Positions 13,546 to 22,640 of a stretch of DNA of 64,000 bases are shown piece after piece; the first letter of the stretch is position 1; each line of letters opens with the position of its first letter. The notes under the pieces are model-generated. The model was not told where the DNA came from. It was given only the letters and a program-made list of their open reading frames with translations, and made no database searches. Both the position numbers and the translations under genes were made by a program. Origin of the DNA: an uncultured Eubacteriales bacterium (GTDB lineage Bacteria; Bacillota; Clostridia; Christensenellales; QALW01); contig URIR01000002.1 in assembly GCA_900547955.1 (NCBI GenBank), positions 1-64,000 on the forward strand. Direction: 5' to 3'.

Positions 13546-14678
13546 ATCCTTACCGCGCTCTTATAATTGCCCAGCACTTCAAAATAATCCGCCTGCTTTT
13601 CTGCGCGCGCAAGCGCCTTGCGCACTCTTTCTTCATGAACGCTGCCCTCGAAATCTATATAAAAATAATATTCCCAGCTCTTATTATATATCGGACGCGA
13701 TTCAATTTTGGTTAAATTTATGCCCGCCTCAGAAAAAATATCCAGCATTTGAGCCAACGCTCCGCTGGCATGCGCCAAAGAAAGATATACGCTCATTTTA
13801 TCCGCGTCCTCCGCAGCTTCAAAGCGGGAGGAAACTACGATAAACCGCGTATTATTGTTCTTATTGAAATTTATTCCTCTGGCCAGAACCTCAAGGCCGT
13901 ACTGCTCCGCCGCTCTCAAACTGGCAATAGCCGCTTTGGAAGGGTCGCCCGTCTGAGCTACATACTGCGCGCTGACAGCCGTATTATAATAAGGAATCTG
14001 CTTCCATAAGGGATGCTCTGCCAGAAAATCCCTGGACTGGCTCAAGCCCTCATTATGCGAATACACTTCCTTTATATCCTGAATATGCGCTCCGGGCACG
14101 CCCAAGAGATTCTGTTCCACTTTTATCACATGCTCGCGCACAATATACGCTCCATATTTTCGCAAAAGGTCGTATACCTCGCTTATGCCTCCTGTTGAAC
14201 TGTTTTCAATGGGCAGTATGCCGTAATCAGCCTCTCCCTGCAGGCTTTTAAGCACCTCCTCAAAGCTGGCGCACTCCCTGGCTCTGGCCTTAGGAAAAAG
14301 CTCGCTGAACACCTGCTCTCCATAGGAGCCCTTCACGCCCTGATAGGCGACCACTCCAGGCTCACGGGCTGGGCTGATATTCTCAAGCAGCTCGTCCATA
14401 TAGCTTGTATCTTCTCCCCAGAACAACCGGCTCTGATAACCGCGGCTTATCTGGAACAGCTTTGTGAAAAACGCCGTAAGGTCGCCGGTAAATTCCTCCG
14501 GCTGTCCTTTGACTGCGGCCTTCAAAATTTCCTGTTCTCTGGCCGAATCCCTAATTGGGAGATTATTTTCCCGCTTATATTCAGCTATGCCCCTGGAAAG
14601 CTCCATACGCTTCAAAAAAAGGTCTCTGAGCTGAACGTCTATACCGTTTATATTATCTCTTAATTCCTTTATATTCAT
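13542..14678 (-). CDS. pheA: Bifunctional chorismate mutase / prephenate dehydratase
   Basis: 378 residues from ATG at 14678, eight bases after GGGAGG. Residues about 1 to 85 are the chorismate mutase (ELRDNINGIDVQLRDLFLKR). Residues about 105 to 285 are prephenate dehydratase (VAYQGVKGSYGEQ, NSSTGGISEVYDLL, NNTRFIVVS with the catalytic TRF). Residues about 295 to 370 form an ACT domain with ESRP, the Phe-binding motif for feedback inhibition. It commits chorismate to phenylalanine. Its presence explains the Phe-rich leader at the head of the operon. Confidence 0.96.
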   Translation of the reverse strand: MNIKELRDNINGIDVQLRDLFLKRMELSRGIAEYKRENNLPIRDSAREQEILKAAVKGQPEEFTGDLTAFFTKLFQISRGYQSRLFWGEDTSYMDELLENISPAREPGVVAYQGVKGSYGEQVFSELFPKARARECASFEEVLKSLQGEADYGILPIENSSTGGISEVYDLLRKYGAYIVREHVIKVEQNLLGVPGAHIQDIKEVYSHNEGLSQSRDFLAEHPLWKQIPYYNTAVSAQYVAQTGDPSKAAIASLRAAEQYGLEVLARGINFNKNNNTRFIVVSSRFEAAEDADKMSVYLSLAHASGALAQMLDIFSEAGINLTKIESRPIYNKSWEYYFYIDFEGSVHEERVRKALARAEKQADYFEVLGNYKSAVRI

Positions 14679-14710
14679 ATTTATTCCCTCCCGCCGCATT
14701 GCGGCATAAT

Positions 14711-15790
14711 TTATTTATCCAAATCTCCAGCGCGCAGCAGCAAATCATAAAGAGCTATAGCCGCCGCGCTTTCAATAACCGGAACTGCCCTTACTGCAAT
14801 GCAGGGGTCGTGTCTTCCGCGAACGCTTAAGGTCTCGGCTGTCATGCTGCTTACATTAACCGTTTGCTGCTGAACAGAAATTGAAGGCGTAGGCCTCATA
14901 TTGACAGTAAAAGCAATAGGCATGCCATTGGATATACCGCCGTTTATCCCTCCGCTGTTATTGCTGTTAAGCTCTATATGTCCGTTTCTCAGGCCTAAAG
15001 AATCGTTAAACTGTGAGCCGCGCATAGACGCCGCCCTATCGCCCTTGCCGAAGAATATACCCTTTACGCCCGGAACGGAAAATAATATATGCGACAAACA
15101 GCTTTCAACTGAATCAAAAAAGGGTTCGCCAACACCGGCCGGGACGCCCGTTATAAAGCACTCTATACTCCCGCCTATGGAATCTCCCGCCTGACGCGCG
15201 GCATTAATCTCGTCCCTTAATTCTTCCCCGTCCCCCACGCACGGAAAATCCTTTTCCCAAACCTTTTGAAATTCCTCGCGGCTTAAGCATGGAAAGGAGC
15301 TGTCCCTTGCGCGCCCTACGCCTGATAAATGCGCGCCGATATAAATCCCCCGCTTTTCCAAAAGACGGCGGGCCAGACATCCGGCGGCCGTCAAAGGCGC
15401 AGTTATGCGGCCTGAAAAATGACCTCCGCCTCTATAATCATTAAAGCCCTTATATTTTACATACGCAGGGTAATCGGCATGCCCGGGCCGCATTAGGTTT
15501 TTCAGCTCAGCATAATCGCCGCTTCTGGTGTTCTCATTGCGTATTACAAAGCATATGGGCGCGCCTGTGGCCCTTCCGTTAAAAACTCCCGATAAAAACT
15601 CGGGCTCATCCCTTTCCTGACGGGGAGTAGTTCCCTTTTGACCGGGCGCGCGCCGCTTCATATGCAGCATTATGTACTCAAACGGAATCTCCTCTCCCGC
15701 AGGCACTCCCTCCGCCACCGCGCCTATGGCCGCACCGTGAGATTCCCCGAAAATGGTTACTTTAAACCGTTCCCCTATCGTCATGCTCAT
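14711..15790 (-). CDS. aroC: Chorismate synthase
   Basis: 359 residues. Converts EPSP to chorismate using reduced FMN. Motifs GESHGAAIGAVAEGVPAG at the N-terminus, RPGHADYPAYVKY and RGGGHFSGRITAP are family signatures; NGMPIAF and RHDPCIAVRAVPV follow. It overlaps the end of aroA by 29 bases, indicating translational coupling. A second ATG two codons in is an alternative start. Confidence 0.97.
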   Translation of the reverse strand: MSMTIGERFKVTIFGESHGAAIGAVAEGVPAGEEIPFEYIMLHMKRRAPGQKGTTPRQERDEPEFLSGVFNGRATGAPICFVIRNENTRSGDYAELKNLMRPGHADYPAYVKYKGFNDYRGGGHFSGRITAPLTAAGCLARRLLEKRGIYIGAHLSGVGRARDSSFPCLSREEFQKVWEKDFPCVGDGEELRDEINAARQAGDSIGGSIECFITGVPAGVGEPFFDSVESCLSHILFSVPGVKGIFFGKGDRAASMRGSQFNDSLGLRNGHIELNSNNSGGINGGISNGMPIAFTVNMRPTPSISVQQQTVNVSSMTAETLSVRGRHDPCIAVRAVPVIESAAAIALYDLLLRAGDLDK

Positions 15791-16976
15791 CTATTCTGCC
15801 TCCCAGCCTTTTATAATGCTCCCAAAATTCAGGATAGCTTTTGTTCACGCTCTGCGCGTCCAGAACAGTTACCGCTCCGCGCGCCTTAACCGCGGCCACA
15901 GCGGCTGACATGGCTATTCTATGGTCTCCGAAGCTATCGCAGCTTCCGCCGCGAAGGCTCTTACCGCCATCTATTATCAGCATATCCTCTTTTTCAATTA
16001 TATTCCCGCCCAAGCCGCTTATCAGCGTATGAACAGCCCTAAGCCTGTCGCTTTCCTTAAGGCGGAGGCGGGCGGCATTGCATAAAACCCTCCGGCCGGG
16101 GCTTAAAGCGCATACTACCGCTAAAACAGGCGCCAAATCGGGATATTGCGACACGTCTATTTCTCTGGGAAGCTCCTTAAGCAGCGCTATTACAGCCCTG
16201 TCCGGCTGAAAGGTATTTTCATCCAATCCGGTCAGGGTTATATCGCAGCCCAAACGGCGGGCCGCCAGCCAAAACGCCGCTTGAGAATAATCCCCCTCGC
16301 ACTTCAATTCAGCCGCCTTATAGCGCTGATTGCCCCTTATAAAATAACGGCCGTTTTTTTCCTCCCAGGTTACGCCGAACCGGCTCTGAACGCTCCGCGT
16401 CATATCCACATAGCCCGACGACTGCAAAAGGCTGTCCAGTACTATTTCCGAATCTCCGTTTAAAAGAGGCAGAGCCAATAAAAGGCCGGTCAGATATTGA
16501 GAGCTGACGCCGCCCGAAAGGCTGAAGCTTCCCGGACGCATACGTCCGCTCACCTTAAGCTCTCCGGCGGCTTTATTCAATTCATAGCGTATGCCCTGGC
16601 TCTCAAAAATCCTGAAATAATCCTCCAGCGGCCGGCTCATAAGCCTGCCCCTGCCCTTGAAAACATATTCGCCTCCCAAAGCCATAGCAACGGGCAGCAT
16701 AAAGCGCAGGGTGGAGCCAGATTCCCCGCAGTCCAGAATTCCGGCCTCCGGCTCTCCTTTTTTAACGGCCAGCGCGTCTCCCGTCTGTTCAAAAACGGCG
16801 CCTAAAGCGCGCAGGCAGCTTAAAGTTGCTTTTACATCCTCCGACTGGCCGCAGTCGGAAATCCTGCTTGCTCCGTCGGCAAGTGCGGCGCAGATAAGCG
16901 CGCGGTGCGCAAAGCTTTTAGAAGGCGGAACCTTTAACGTTCCGCAAAGCCGGCCCGGCTGAATAATAACCTTCAC
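15762..16976 (-). CDS. aroA: EPSP synthase (3-phosphoshikimate 1-carboxyvinyltransferase)
   Basis: 404 residues with a GTG start at 16976, seven bases after GGGGAGG. Adds enolpyruvate to shikimate-3-phosphate. PPSKSFAHRALICAALADG is the N-terminal substrate-binding motif, with LDCGESGSTLRFMLPVA and the C-terminal RLRLKESDRLRAV. The glyphosate-contact region reads GESGSTLRF; sensitivity cannot be judged from this alone. Confidence 0.97.
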   Translation of the reverse strand: MKVIIQPGRLCGTLKVPPSKSFAHRALICAALADGASRISDCGQSEDVKATLSCLRALGAVFEQTGDALAVKKGEPEAGILDCGESGSTLRFMLPVAMALGGEYVFKGRGRLMSRPLEDYFRIFESQGIRYELNKAAGELKVSGRMRPGSFSLSGGVSSQYLTGLLLALPLLNGDSEIVLDSLLQSSGYVDMTRSVQSRFGVTWEEKNGRYFIRGNQRYKAAELKCEGDYSQAAFWLAARRLGCDITLTGLDENTFQPDRAVIALLKELPREIDVSQYPDLAPVLAVVCALSPGRRVLCNAARLRLKESDRLRAVHTLISGLGGNIIEKEDMLIIDGGKSLRGGSCDSFGDHRIAMSAAVAAVKARGAVTVLDAQSVNKSYPEFWEHYKRLGGRIDEHDDRGTV

Positions 16977-16997
16977 TCTTTAACCTCCCCGTCTATA

Positions 16998-18038
16998 TTA
17001 ATCAAGGCTCTCGATAAGCTCAGGAACAGTCATTTTCACTATCCGCCCTTTGCCTATACTCTCCAGCAGCACTAAATTGATAAGTCCAAATTCCATTTTC
17101 TTATCATAAACCGCTTCCTGAGCCGCCTCCTTAGCCGGTATGGGCGGCTGAGTGCTCAAGCCGTATTTTTCAAGAGTCCAAACTATTTTCCGGCCCTCGT
17201 CAGCGCTTAAGCCGCATAGGCGGGAGCTGAGCCCCAGCAGCGCGCACATTCCCCAGGCAACCGCCTGCCCGTGCGAGCAGGCATAGCCCAGCCGTTTTTC
17301 ATAGGCGTGGCCTAAGGTATGTCCAAAATTCAAAAGCTTGCGCTCTCCCCTGTCAAACGGATCGCTCTCCACTAATTTGCACTTTATTCCGCAGCTAATC
17401 TCTATGGCCCGAGTCATATCGGGCTGAGCCCCGTTCAAAAGCTCTATCAGCTCTGGGCTTTTAATGCATCCGTATTTTATAACCTCAGCCATTCCGCAGG
17501 AATATTCCCTAGGCGGAAGGGTAGATATAAAGCAGGGGTCTACAATTACCAGCTCGGGATTATAAAAGGCGCCCGCCCTGTTCTTTCCGCTGGACAAATC
17601 CACGCCCGTCTTTCCCCCTATGGAGCTATCCGTGCATGCTAAAAGAGTAGTGGGCATTTGTATTAACCGAACCCCGCGCAGATAGGTGGCAGCCGCAAAG
17701 CCCGCCGCGTCTCCGGGCACGCCTCCGCCCAGCGCAATGGCAATATCCGTTCTGGTTATGCCTGAAGCGCTGAAAAAATCATATATATCCGCAACAGTTT
17801 GAATAGTCTTGGAGGCCTCTCCAGGTTCAAAGGCATAAATATGCGTCTCCAGCCCGGTCTCCTCCAGAGCGGCGGTAATTTCAGGAGCATACAGCGCATA
17901 AACATTTTTATCTGTTACAACCGCCGCCCGCCGCGCTCCCTTAGGCTCTATATATCTCTTAAGCTCCCGCGCCGCCCCCCGTTCAATTATTATCTTGGTT
18001 TTAAGCGTCTCCGGCTCCGGAGTGTAACTTAAATTCAT
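16998..18038 (-). CDS. aroB: 3-dehydroquinate synthase
   Basis: 346 residues from ATG at 18038, whose first bases overlap the aroF stop as ATGA; the longer frame lacks a ribosome site. Cyclizes DAHP to 3-dehydroquinate. Visible signatures are ALGGGVPGDAAGFAAATYLRG (split here: ALGGGVPGDAAGF then AAATYLRG), QMPTTLLACTDSSIGGKTG and NFGHTLGHAYE, with Zn-binding His. Second structural gene of the operon. Confidence 0.96.
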   Translation of the reverse strand: MNLSYTPEPETLKTKIIIERGAARELKRYIEPKGARRAAVVTDKNVYALYAPEITAALEETGLETHIYAFEPGEASKTIQTVADIYDFFSASGITRTDIAIALGGGVPGDAAGFAAATYLRGVRLIQMPTTLLACTDSSIGGKTGVDLSSGKNRAGAFYNPELVIVDPCFISTLPPREYSCGMAEVIKYGCIKSPELIELLNGAQPDMTRAIEISCGIKCKLVESDPFDRGERKLLNFGHTLGHAYEKRLGYACSHGQAVAWGMCALLGLSSRLCGLSADEGRKIVWTLEKYGLSTQPPIPAKEAAQEAVYDKKMEFGLINLVLLESIGKGRIVKMTVPELIESLD

Positions 18039-19045
18039 ATTTCCCGCCCCTCTATCTCTGCAATTTTTCTCAACTTCTCCATAAGCAAAGCAAAGCTCTG
18101 CGGAGTCAGAGACTGCTGTCCGTCGCATTTGGCGTGAGGCGGGTCGTTATGCACTTCTATGATAAGACCGTCCGCGCCCGCAGCAATAGCCGCCTTGGAC
18201 ATAGGCTCAACCAGCCACCACATACCCGTGCCGTGGCTCGGGTCTACTATAACTGGCAGATGGCTTTCCCGCTTAAGCACAGGCACGGCGCTTAAATCCA
18301 GCGTGTTGCGGGTATAGGTTTCAAAGGTGCGTATTCCCCTCTCGCAGAGGATAACGTTCTGATTCCCGCCCGCCATTATATATTCGGCTGCCATAAGCAG
18401 CTCCTCAATGGTAGCCGAAAGCCCTCTTTTGAGCAATATGGGCTTAGAGAGCATGCTCAATTCCTTTAAAAGCACAAAATTCTGCATATTGCGCGCGCCC
18501 ACCTGGATAATGTCCACCTCATCAGCGAAAACCTTTATGTTTTCCGCGGACATAATCTCCGAAACAATAGGCAGGCCTGTTTTGCGGCTGGCTATTTTTA
18601 AAAGCTCCAGCCCGTCCAGGCCCAGGCCCTGGAATGCATAAGGACTGCTTCTGGGCTTAAAAGCCCCGCCTCTCAGGAGAGAAGCGCCCGCCCGTTTAAC
18701 CTGGCGCGCAATATTAAGCAGCTGCACCTCGCTTTCAACCGAACAAGGCCCCGCAATAACGGCAATCTTATTGCCCCCAATTTTCACTCCGCCCGCGTCT
18801 ATAACCGTATCCTCCCTGTGAAACTTACGGTTGGCCCGCTTATAAGGCTCCTTAACCTTTATTATCCGCTCTACCTCTTCAAAGCGGCCCAAAGCGTCCG
18901 GGTCAATTTGAGACGTATCGCCCGAAAGGCCCAGCATAACCTGCTCGCCGCCGATATACTGAACATCCGCGCCGCAAGCTTCAATATGCTTAACCAGTCT
19001 TTTTATTTCCTCTTCGTCCGCGCCCCTGCGCAATACCAGCATCAT
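18035..19045 (-). CDS. aroF: DAHP synthase (3-deoxy-7-phosphoheptulonate synthase), AroF/type I-beta
   Basis: 336 residues from ATG at 19045, seven bases after GGAGGG. First committed step of aromatic synthesis, from PEP and erythrose-4-phosphate. An N-terminal ferredoxin-like domain (1 to about 70, [17 protein letters not shown]) typical of the I-beta class precedes the barrel ([35 protein letters not shown]). Being first in the operon and just after the attenuator, it is the most directly controlled gene. Confidence 0.96.
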   Translation of the reverse strand: MMLVLRRGADEEEIKRLVKHIEACGADVQYIGGEQVMLGLSGDTSQIDPDALGRFEEVERIIKVKEPYKRANRKFHREDTVIDAGGVKIGGNKIAVIAGPCSVESEVQLLNIARQVKRAGASLLRGGAFKPRSSPYAFQGLGLDGLELLKIASRKTGLPIVSEIMSAENIKVFADEVDIIQVGARNMQNFVLLKELSMLSKPILLKRGLSATIEELLMAAEYIMAGGNQNVILCERGIRTFETYTRNTLDLSAVPVLKRESHLPVIVDPSHGTGMWWLVEPMSKAAIAAGADGLIIEVHNDPPHAKCDGQQSLTPQSFALLMEKLRKIAEIEGREI

Positions 19046-19067
19046 AAAAATTCCCTCCCCATGCAAT

Positions 19068-19100
19068 AAAAAAAGGAAGCCGCGCGCCGGGCTTCCTTTA
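19068..19100 (-). terminator. Attenuator terminator of the aromatic operon
   Basis: Read leftward, AAAGGAAGC and GCTTCCTTT pair around a GC-rich loop and are followed by seven T. An alternative stem GCGCCGG/CCGGCGC (19122-19116 with 19090-19084) uses part of the same hairpin, so the two structures exclude each other. The stretch between holds a small AAAAAT/ATTTTT hairpin. Confidence 0.85.
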
Positions 19101-19125
19101 AAAATCTCAATTTTTCCGGCGCAAT

Positions 19126-19206
19126 TTATGTATGGCTAAAAGACAGGCTAAAGTAAAACCCGTCAAAAAACATAAAAAAGCCGTTTGATAAACTGCGAAC
19201 CGTCAT
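19126..19206 (-). CDS. Phe-rich leader peptide (26 aa) of the aromatic operon
   Basis: ATG at 19206 follows AGGAG by nine bases; the stop is at 19128-19126. The 26 residues include GFFMFFDGFYFSLSF, seven Phe and one Tyr within 15 residues. The leader is followed by mutually exclusive antiterminator and terminator stems before aroF. This is the layout of ribosome-mediated attenuation: scarce Phe-tRNA would stall the ribosome and favour read-through. The operon contains pheA, so Phe is the logical signal. Confidence 0.85.
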   Translation of the reverse strand: MTVRSLSNGFFMFFDGFYFSLSFSHT

Positions 19207-19235
19207 AAAATAATTCTCCTGAATTAATTTATTTT

Positions 19236-19264
19236 ATTTTAGCGCTAAAATTCATATGTGTCAA
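19236..19264 (-). promoter_or_regulatory. Promoter of the aromatic operon
   Basis: TTGACA (19264-19259) and TAAAAT (19241-19236) are 17 bases apart, giving a transcript that starts about 20 bases before the leader peptide start codon. Confidence 0.8.
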
Positions 19265-19400
19265 CCGCATATTTTTATATTCTTAAAATTGATTAAGACA
19301 ATGCAATCAAAGTATAGTGCGTTTTTGCATAAATGCCCGCTGCGTACGCCGCAGGGCCTTGAAATATCCAGGTATTTCTGCGTCACGGTTCCTTTTTTAC

Positions 19401-19429
19401 TTGAAAGTTTAGGCAAAATAGTTTAAACT
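19401..19429 (+). promoter_or_regulatory. Promoter of the CapA-like gene
   Basis: TTGAAA (19401-19406) and TAAACT (19424-19429), spacing 17. Confidence 0.5.
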
Positions 19430-19463
19430 ATATGGTAAACAAAAATAAACGGAGGATATAAAT

Positions 19464-20810
19464 ATGGGCAAATCGAAAAACAGCCGCTCGCGCAGAAGAC
19501 CGAAAAAGGACTATTCAAAGCTCATCGCGCTTTGCGCAGTCGCTTTTATATTGGTAACAACCGCGGTACTGCTGACCGTGCTGCCCGCCTCATTAAGACA
19601 AAGCGGACCCTCGGAAATTAATAATACGCCCGGCGCGACCATTCAAAACACCAATCAGACCCCTTCAGGCGGAGAAACCGATGCAAATTCACCTACGCCC
19701 ACCCCGTATCAGGAGACCGAAATCTTAATCCAGCTTATGGGCGACGTACTCCTGCACGATACCACTACCCTGCGCGGCGGGCTTCAATCAGACGGCACCT
19801 ATGATTTCAATTCCTATCTGGATATTATAAGCCAAAGCATCAACGGGGATTTGGCAATAGCCAATATAGAATCCCCTGTGGACGCTAACGGAGACGGTTC
19901 AGGCATGTCGGGATACCCGCGTTTCAATGTGCCCCGCGCTATTGTCGCAGCCCTTAAAAACGCCGGTATAAATCTGGCGCTTACAGCCAATAACCATGCG
20001 CTGGACAAAGGCTATACCGGACTTAAGAATACAATAGCCGCTCTCAAAGAGATGGATATGGACTATTACGGCACGTTTACTTCCCAGGAGGAAAACGACG
20101 CATATAAAATAATAGACGTAAAAGGGATAAAAATTGGACTTTTAGCCTATACTGACAGCGTAAACGGGCTTATGTCCCTCATTCCAGAGGAAAGTCAGGA
20201 TTACTGCATTAATCTTATCGGTTTAAATTCAAACAGCGACTTAAACCGCATGAAAGAGGATATAAAAAATATCAGGGCCCAGGGTGCAGAATTTGTAATA
20301 GTTTCATTGCACTGGGGCCGCGAATATAAGGACGAGCCTACCGAACGCCAGAGAACTATCGCCCAGAATTTAATAGACAGCGGAGCGGACGTTATTATGG
20401 GCAACCATTCTCACTGCGTTCAGCCCATAACCAAAAAGGAAATTGAATTTGAAGGCAAAACCAAGACTGTCGTCGTAGCCTATTCCATGGGAAATTTTCT
20501 AGCCGACCAAATGAGCCTGGAAAAGCCCGAAAATATGACTCAGCACAGCTTTATACTTAATATCGGCGTAAAGCGTGCTCAGGACGGCTCGGTATATCTT
20601 TCAAGCGCCACCTACACTCCTACCTTTACTCACAGAGATTCGGTAGGCTCGGGAGTATATTCTTATAAGGTGCTGCCGGCCGGAAAATACGCCAACGCGC
20701 AAAGCCGTCCTGAAATATTTGCCAGCGACCAGAAATGGAATCTATGCAAGCAGGCCTGGGACCGCACAAGGCGCATAGTGGGAGATATGATTGAAGCGCG
20801 GGAGGAATAA
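19464..20810 (+). CDS. CapA-family protein (poly-gamma-glutamate capsule type metallophosphatase fold), membrane-anchored
   Basis: 448 residues. A basic N-terminus and one membrane helix (about 20 to 45) are followed by a Thr/Pro/Asn-rich spacer. The PGA_cap domain then begins (ILIQLMGDVLLHD, ANIESPVDANGDG, ALTANNHALDKG, VSLHWGREYKDEPT and GNHSHCVQPI). These metal-binding motifs are those of the calcineurin-like fold. The domain should lie outside the cell. No capsule synthesis genes (capB, capC) accompany it, so a cell-envelope role other than polyglutamate synthesis is likely. Confidence 0.88.
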   Translation: MGKSKNSRSRRRPKKDYSKLIALCAVAFILVTTAVLLTVLPASLRQSGPSEINNTPGATIQNTNQTPSGGETDANSPTPTPYQETEILIQLMGDVLLHDTTTLRGGLQSDGTYDFNSYLDIISQSINGDLAIANIESPVDANGDGSGMSGYPRFNVPRAIVAALKNAGINLALTANNHALDKGYTGLKNTIAALKEMDMDYYGTFTSQEENDAYKIIDVKGIKIGLLAYTDSVNGLMSLIPEESQDYCINLIGLNSNSDLNRMKEDIKNIRAQGAEFVIVSLHWGREYKDEPTERQRTIAQNLIDSGADVIMGNHSHCVQPITKKEIEFEGKTKTVVVAYSMGNFLADQMSLEKPENMTQHSFILNIGVKRAQDGSVYLSSATYTPTFTHRDSVGSGVYSYKVLPAGKYANAQSRPEIFASDQKWNLCKQAWDRTRRIVGDMIEAREE

Positions 20811-20894
20811 GCCTCCCGCCTATTTCCTAAGATATAAAACCGCCTTTTAACGCTAAGACCTTACTAAAATAAATTTCCGAAAGGACGTTAGAAC

Positions 20895-22640
20895 TTGTTT
20901 AAGCTCACCCGTTTTTTAAAGGATTATAAAAAACAGGTCTTTTTAGGGCCTTTTTTCAAGCTATGCGAAGCGATACTTGAGCTGCTGCTGCCTTTTCTTA
21001 TGAAAAAGCTGATAGACAACGGCATAAGCACAGGCGATACAGGCTATATTCTCCGAATGGGAGCGCTTATGCTGTTTACTACCCTGCTGGGCCTGGGCTG
21101 CGCGCTTATATGCCAGTATTACGCCTCTATCGCCTCTCAAGGCTCAGGCACAGCGCTGCGCAACGCGCTTTTTAGAAAAATACAAAGCTTTTCAGGCCCT
21201 GAAATGGATAAATTCGGCGGCGCCTCCCTATTAAACCGCGTAACTAACGATACCGTACAGCTCCAATATGCCGTAGCAATGCTTATACGGCTGGTCATAC
21301 GCGCGCCCTTTTTATGCATAGGAGGGCTTGTAATGGCAATGATAATAAATCTCCGGCTTTCCTTAATAATATTAGCCGTTATTCCCGTTTTCATTTTGGT
21401 TTTATATCTTATAATGAAAAGCTGCGTCCCCCTTTTCAAGCTTATGCAGAAAAGGCTGGACGCCCAGGCGATACTGCTTAGAGAAAACCTCTCGGGCGTA
21501 AGAGTAGTGCGCTCCTTTTCCCGTACTGCGCAGGAACGCAAAAAATATTCGGACGCTTCGGATAAATGGCAGAAAACCGCGCTTATAACGGGCAAAATAT
21601 CCGGCCTTATGAATCCGCTGACCAATCTTATACTTAACTTCGCCATGCTGGCCGTAGTTGGGCTAGGGGCAGGACAGATATCCGCAGGCAATATGACCAA
21701 GGGGGATATAGTCGCATATATCAACTATCTGACTACCATTCTGCTGGCACTAATAGTAGTAGCCAACCTAGTTGTAACCTTTACACGCGCCGCAGCAAGC
21801 GCTCAGCGTGTAAACGAAGTATTTGAAACCCCAACGCAAACGGCCGCTGCCGGCACGCTTAGCGTTAATACGGACAATTCCTCTCCTATAGTTAGTTTTG
21901 AAAACGTCGCCTTTTACTATCCGGGCAGTTCTTCTCCCGCGCTCGAAAATATAAACTTCAGCATAAAAAGAGGCCAGACTCTGGGCATAATAGGAGGCAC
22001 AGGCTCGGGCAAAAGCACCATAGTCAAGCTGCTGGCCGGAATGTATCTGCCCACTAAAGGCCGAATACTCTTTAAGGGCGCGGACATAAAGGAATTAAAC
22101 CCTGATATTTTACACTCTCAAGCCGGCTTTGCATTTCAAAAAGCGCAATTATTTTCCGGCACGATATATGATAATATAAAGCTGGGCCGGGATATAAGCA
22201 GAGAGGATATTCAACGCGCCGCCCAGGACGCCCAGGCAGAAGAATTTATCCTTAATAAAGAGCAGGGTTACGCTTCCCAGCTCGAGCAGGGAGGCAGAAA
22301 TCTTTCGGGCGGGCAGAAGCAGCGCTTGAATATAGCCCGAGCTATAGCGGGTAATCCCGAGCTTGTTATTTTAGACGATTCCTCCAGCGCGCTCGACTAT
22401 GCTACCGACCTGAAAATGCGCCGCGCCGTGCTTAGCCGTTCGGACAGGGCATATATAGTAATATCTCAAAGGCCGTCCGCAATAAAAGACGCCCAGCAAA
22501 TAATAGTCTTGGACAACGGCAATTTAATCGGGGCGGGCAGCCATGAACAGCTTATATGCCATTGCCCTGTATACGCTGAAATCTGCCGGTCTCAGGGAAT
22601 TTCGGTGCAGCCTGAAAATAAGGAGGGAGAAAATGCTTAA
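20895..22640 (+). CDS. ABC exporter, half-transporter with degenerate ATP site
   Basis: 581 residues with a TTG start after AAAGGA. Six-helix membrane domain (about 15 to 310) and NBD (about 330 to 570). Walker A is GGTGSGKST, the signature is NLSGGQKQRLN and Walker B is LVILDDSSSALD. The catalytic Glu is replaced by Asp, and the H-loop reads ISQRPS, with Gln for His. These are the hallmarks of the degenerate partner in heterodimeric exporters such as TM287/288 or BmrCD. It overlaps its partner gene by eight bases. Confidence 0.92.
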   Translation: MFKLTRFLKDYKKQVFLGPFFKLCEAILELLLPFLMKKLIDNGISTGDTGYILRMGALMLFTTLLGLGCALICQYYASIASQGSGTALRNALFRKIQSFSGPEMDKFGGASLLNRVTNDTVQLQYAVAMLIRLVIRAPFLCIGGLVMAMIINLRLSLIILAVIPVFILVLYLIMKSCVPLFKLMQKRLDAQAILLRENLSGVRVVRSFSRTAQERKKYSDASDKWQKTALITGKISGLMNPLTNLILNFAMLAVVGLGAGQISAGNMTKGDIVAYINYLTTILLALIVVANLVVTFTRAAASAQRVNEVFETPTQTAAAGTLSVNTDNSSPIVSFENVAFYYPGSSSPALENINFSIKRGQTLGIIGGTGSGKSTIVKLLAGMYLPTKGRILFKGADIKELNPDILHSQAGFAFQKAQLFSGTIYDNIKLGRDISREDIQRAAQDAQAEEFILNKEQGYASQLEQGGRNLSGGQKQRLNIARAIAGNPELVILDDSSSALDYATDLKMRRAVLSRSDRAYIVISQRPSAIKDAQQIIVLDNGNLIGAGSHEQLICHCPVYAEICRSQGISVQPENKEGENA

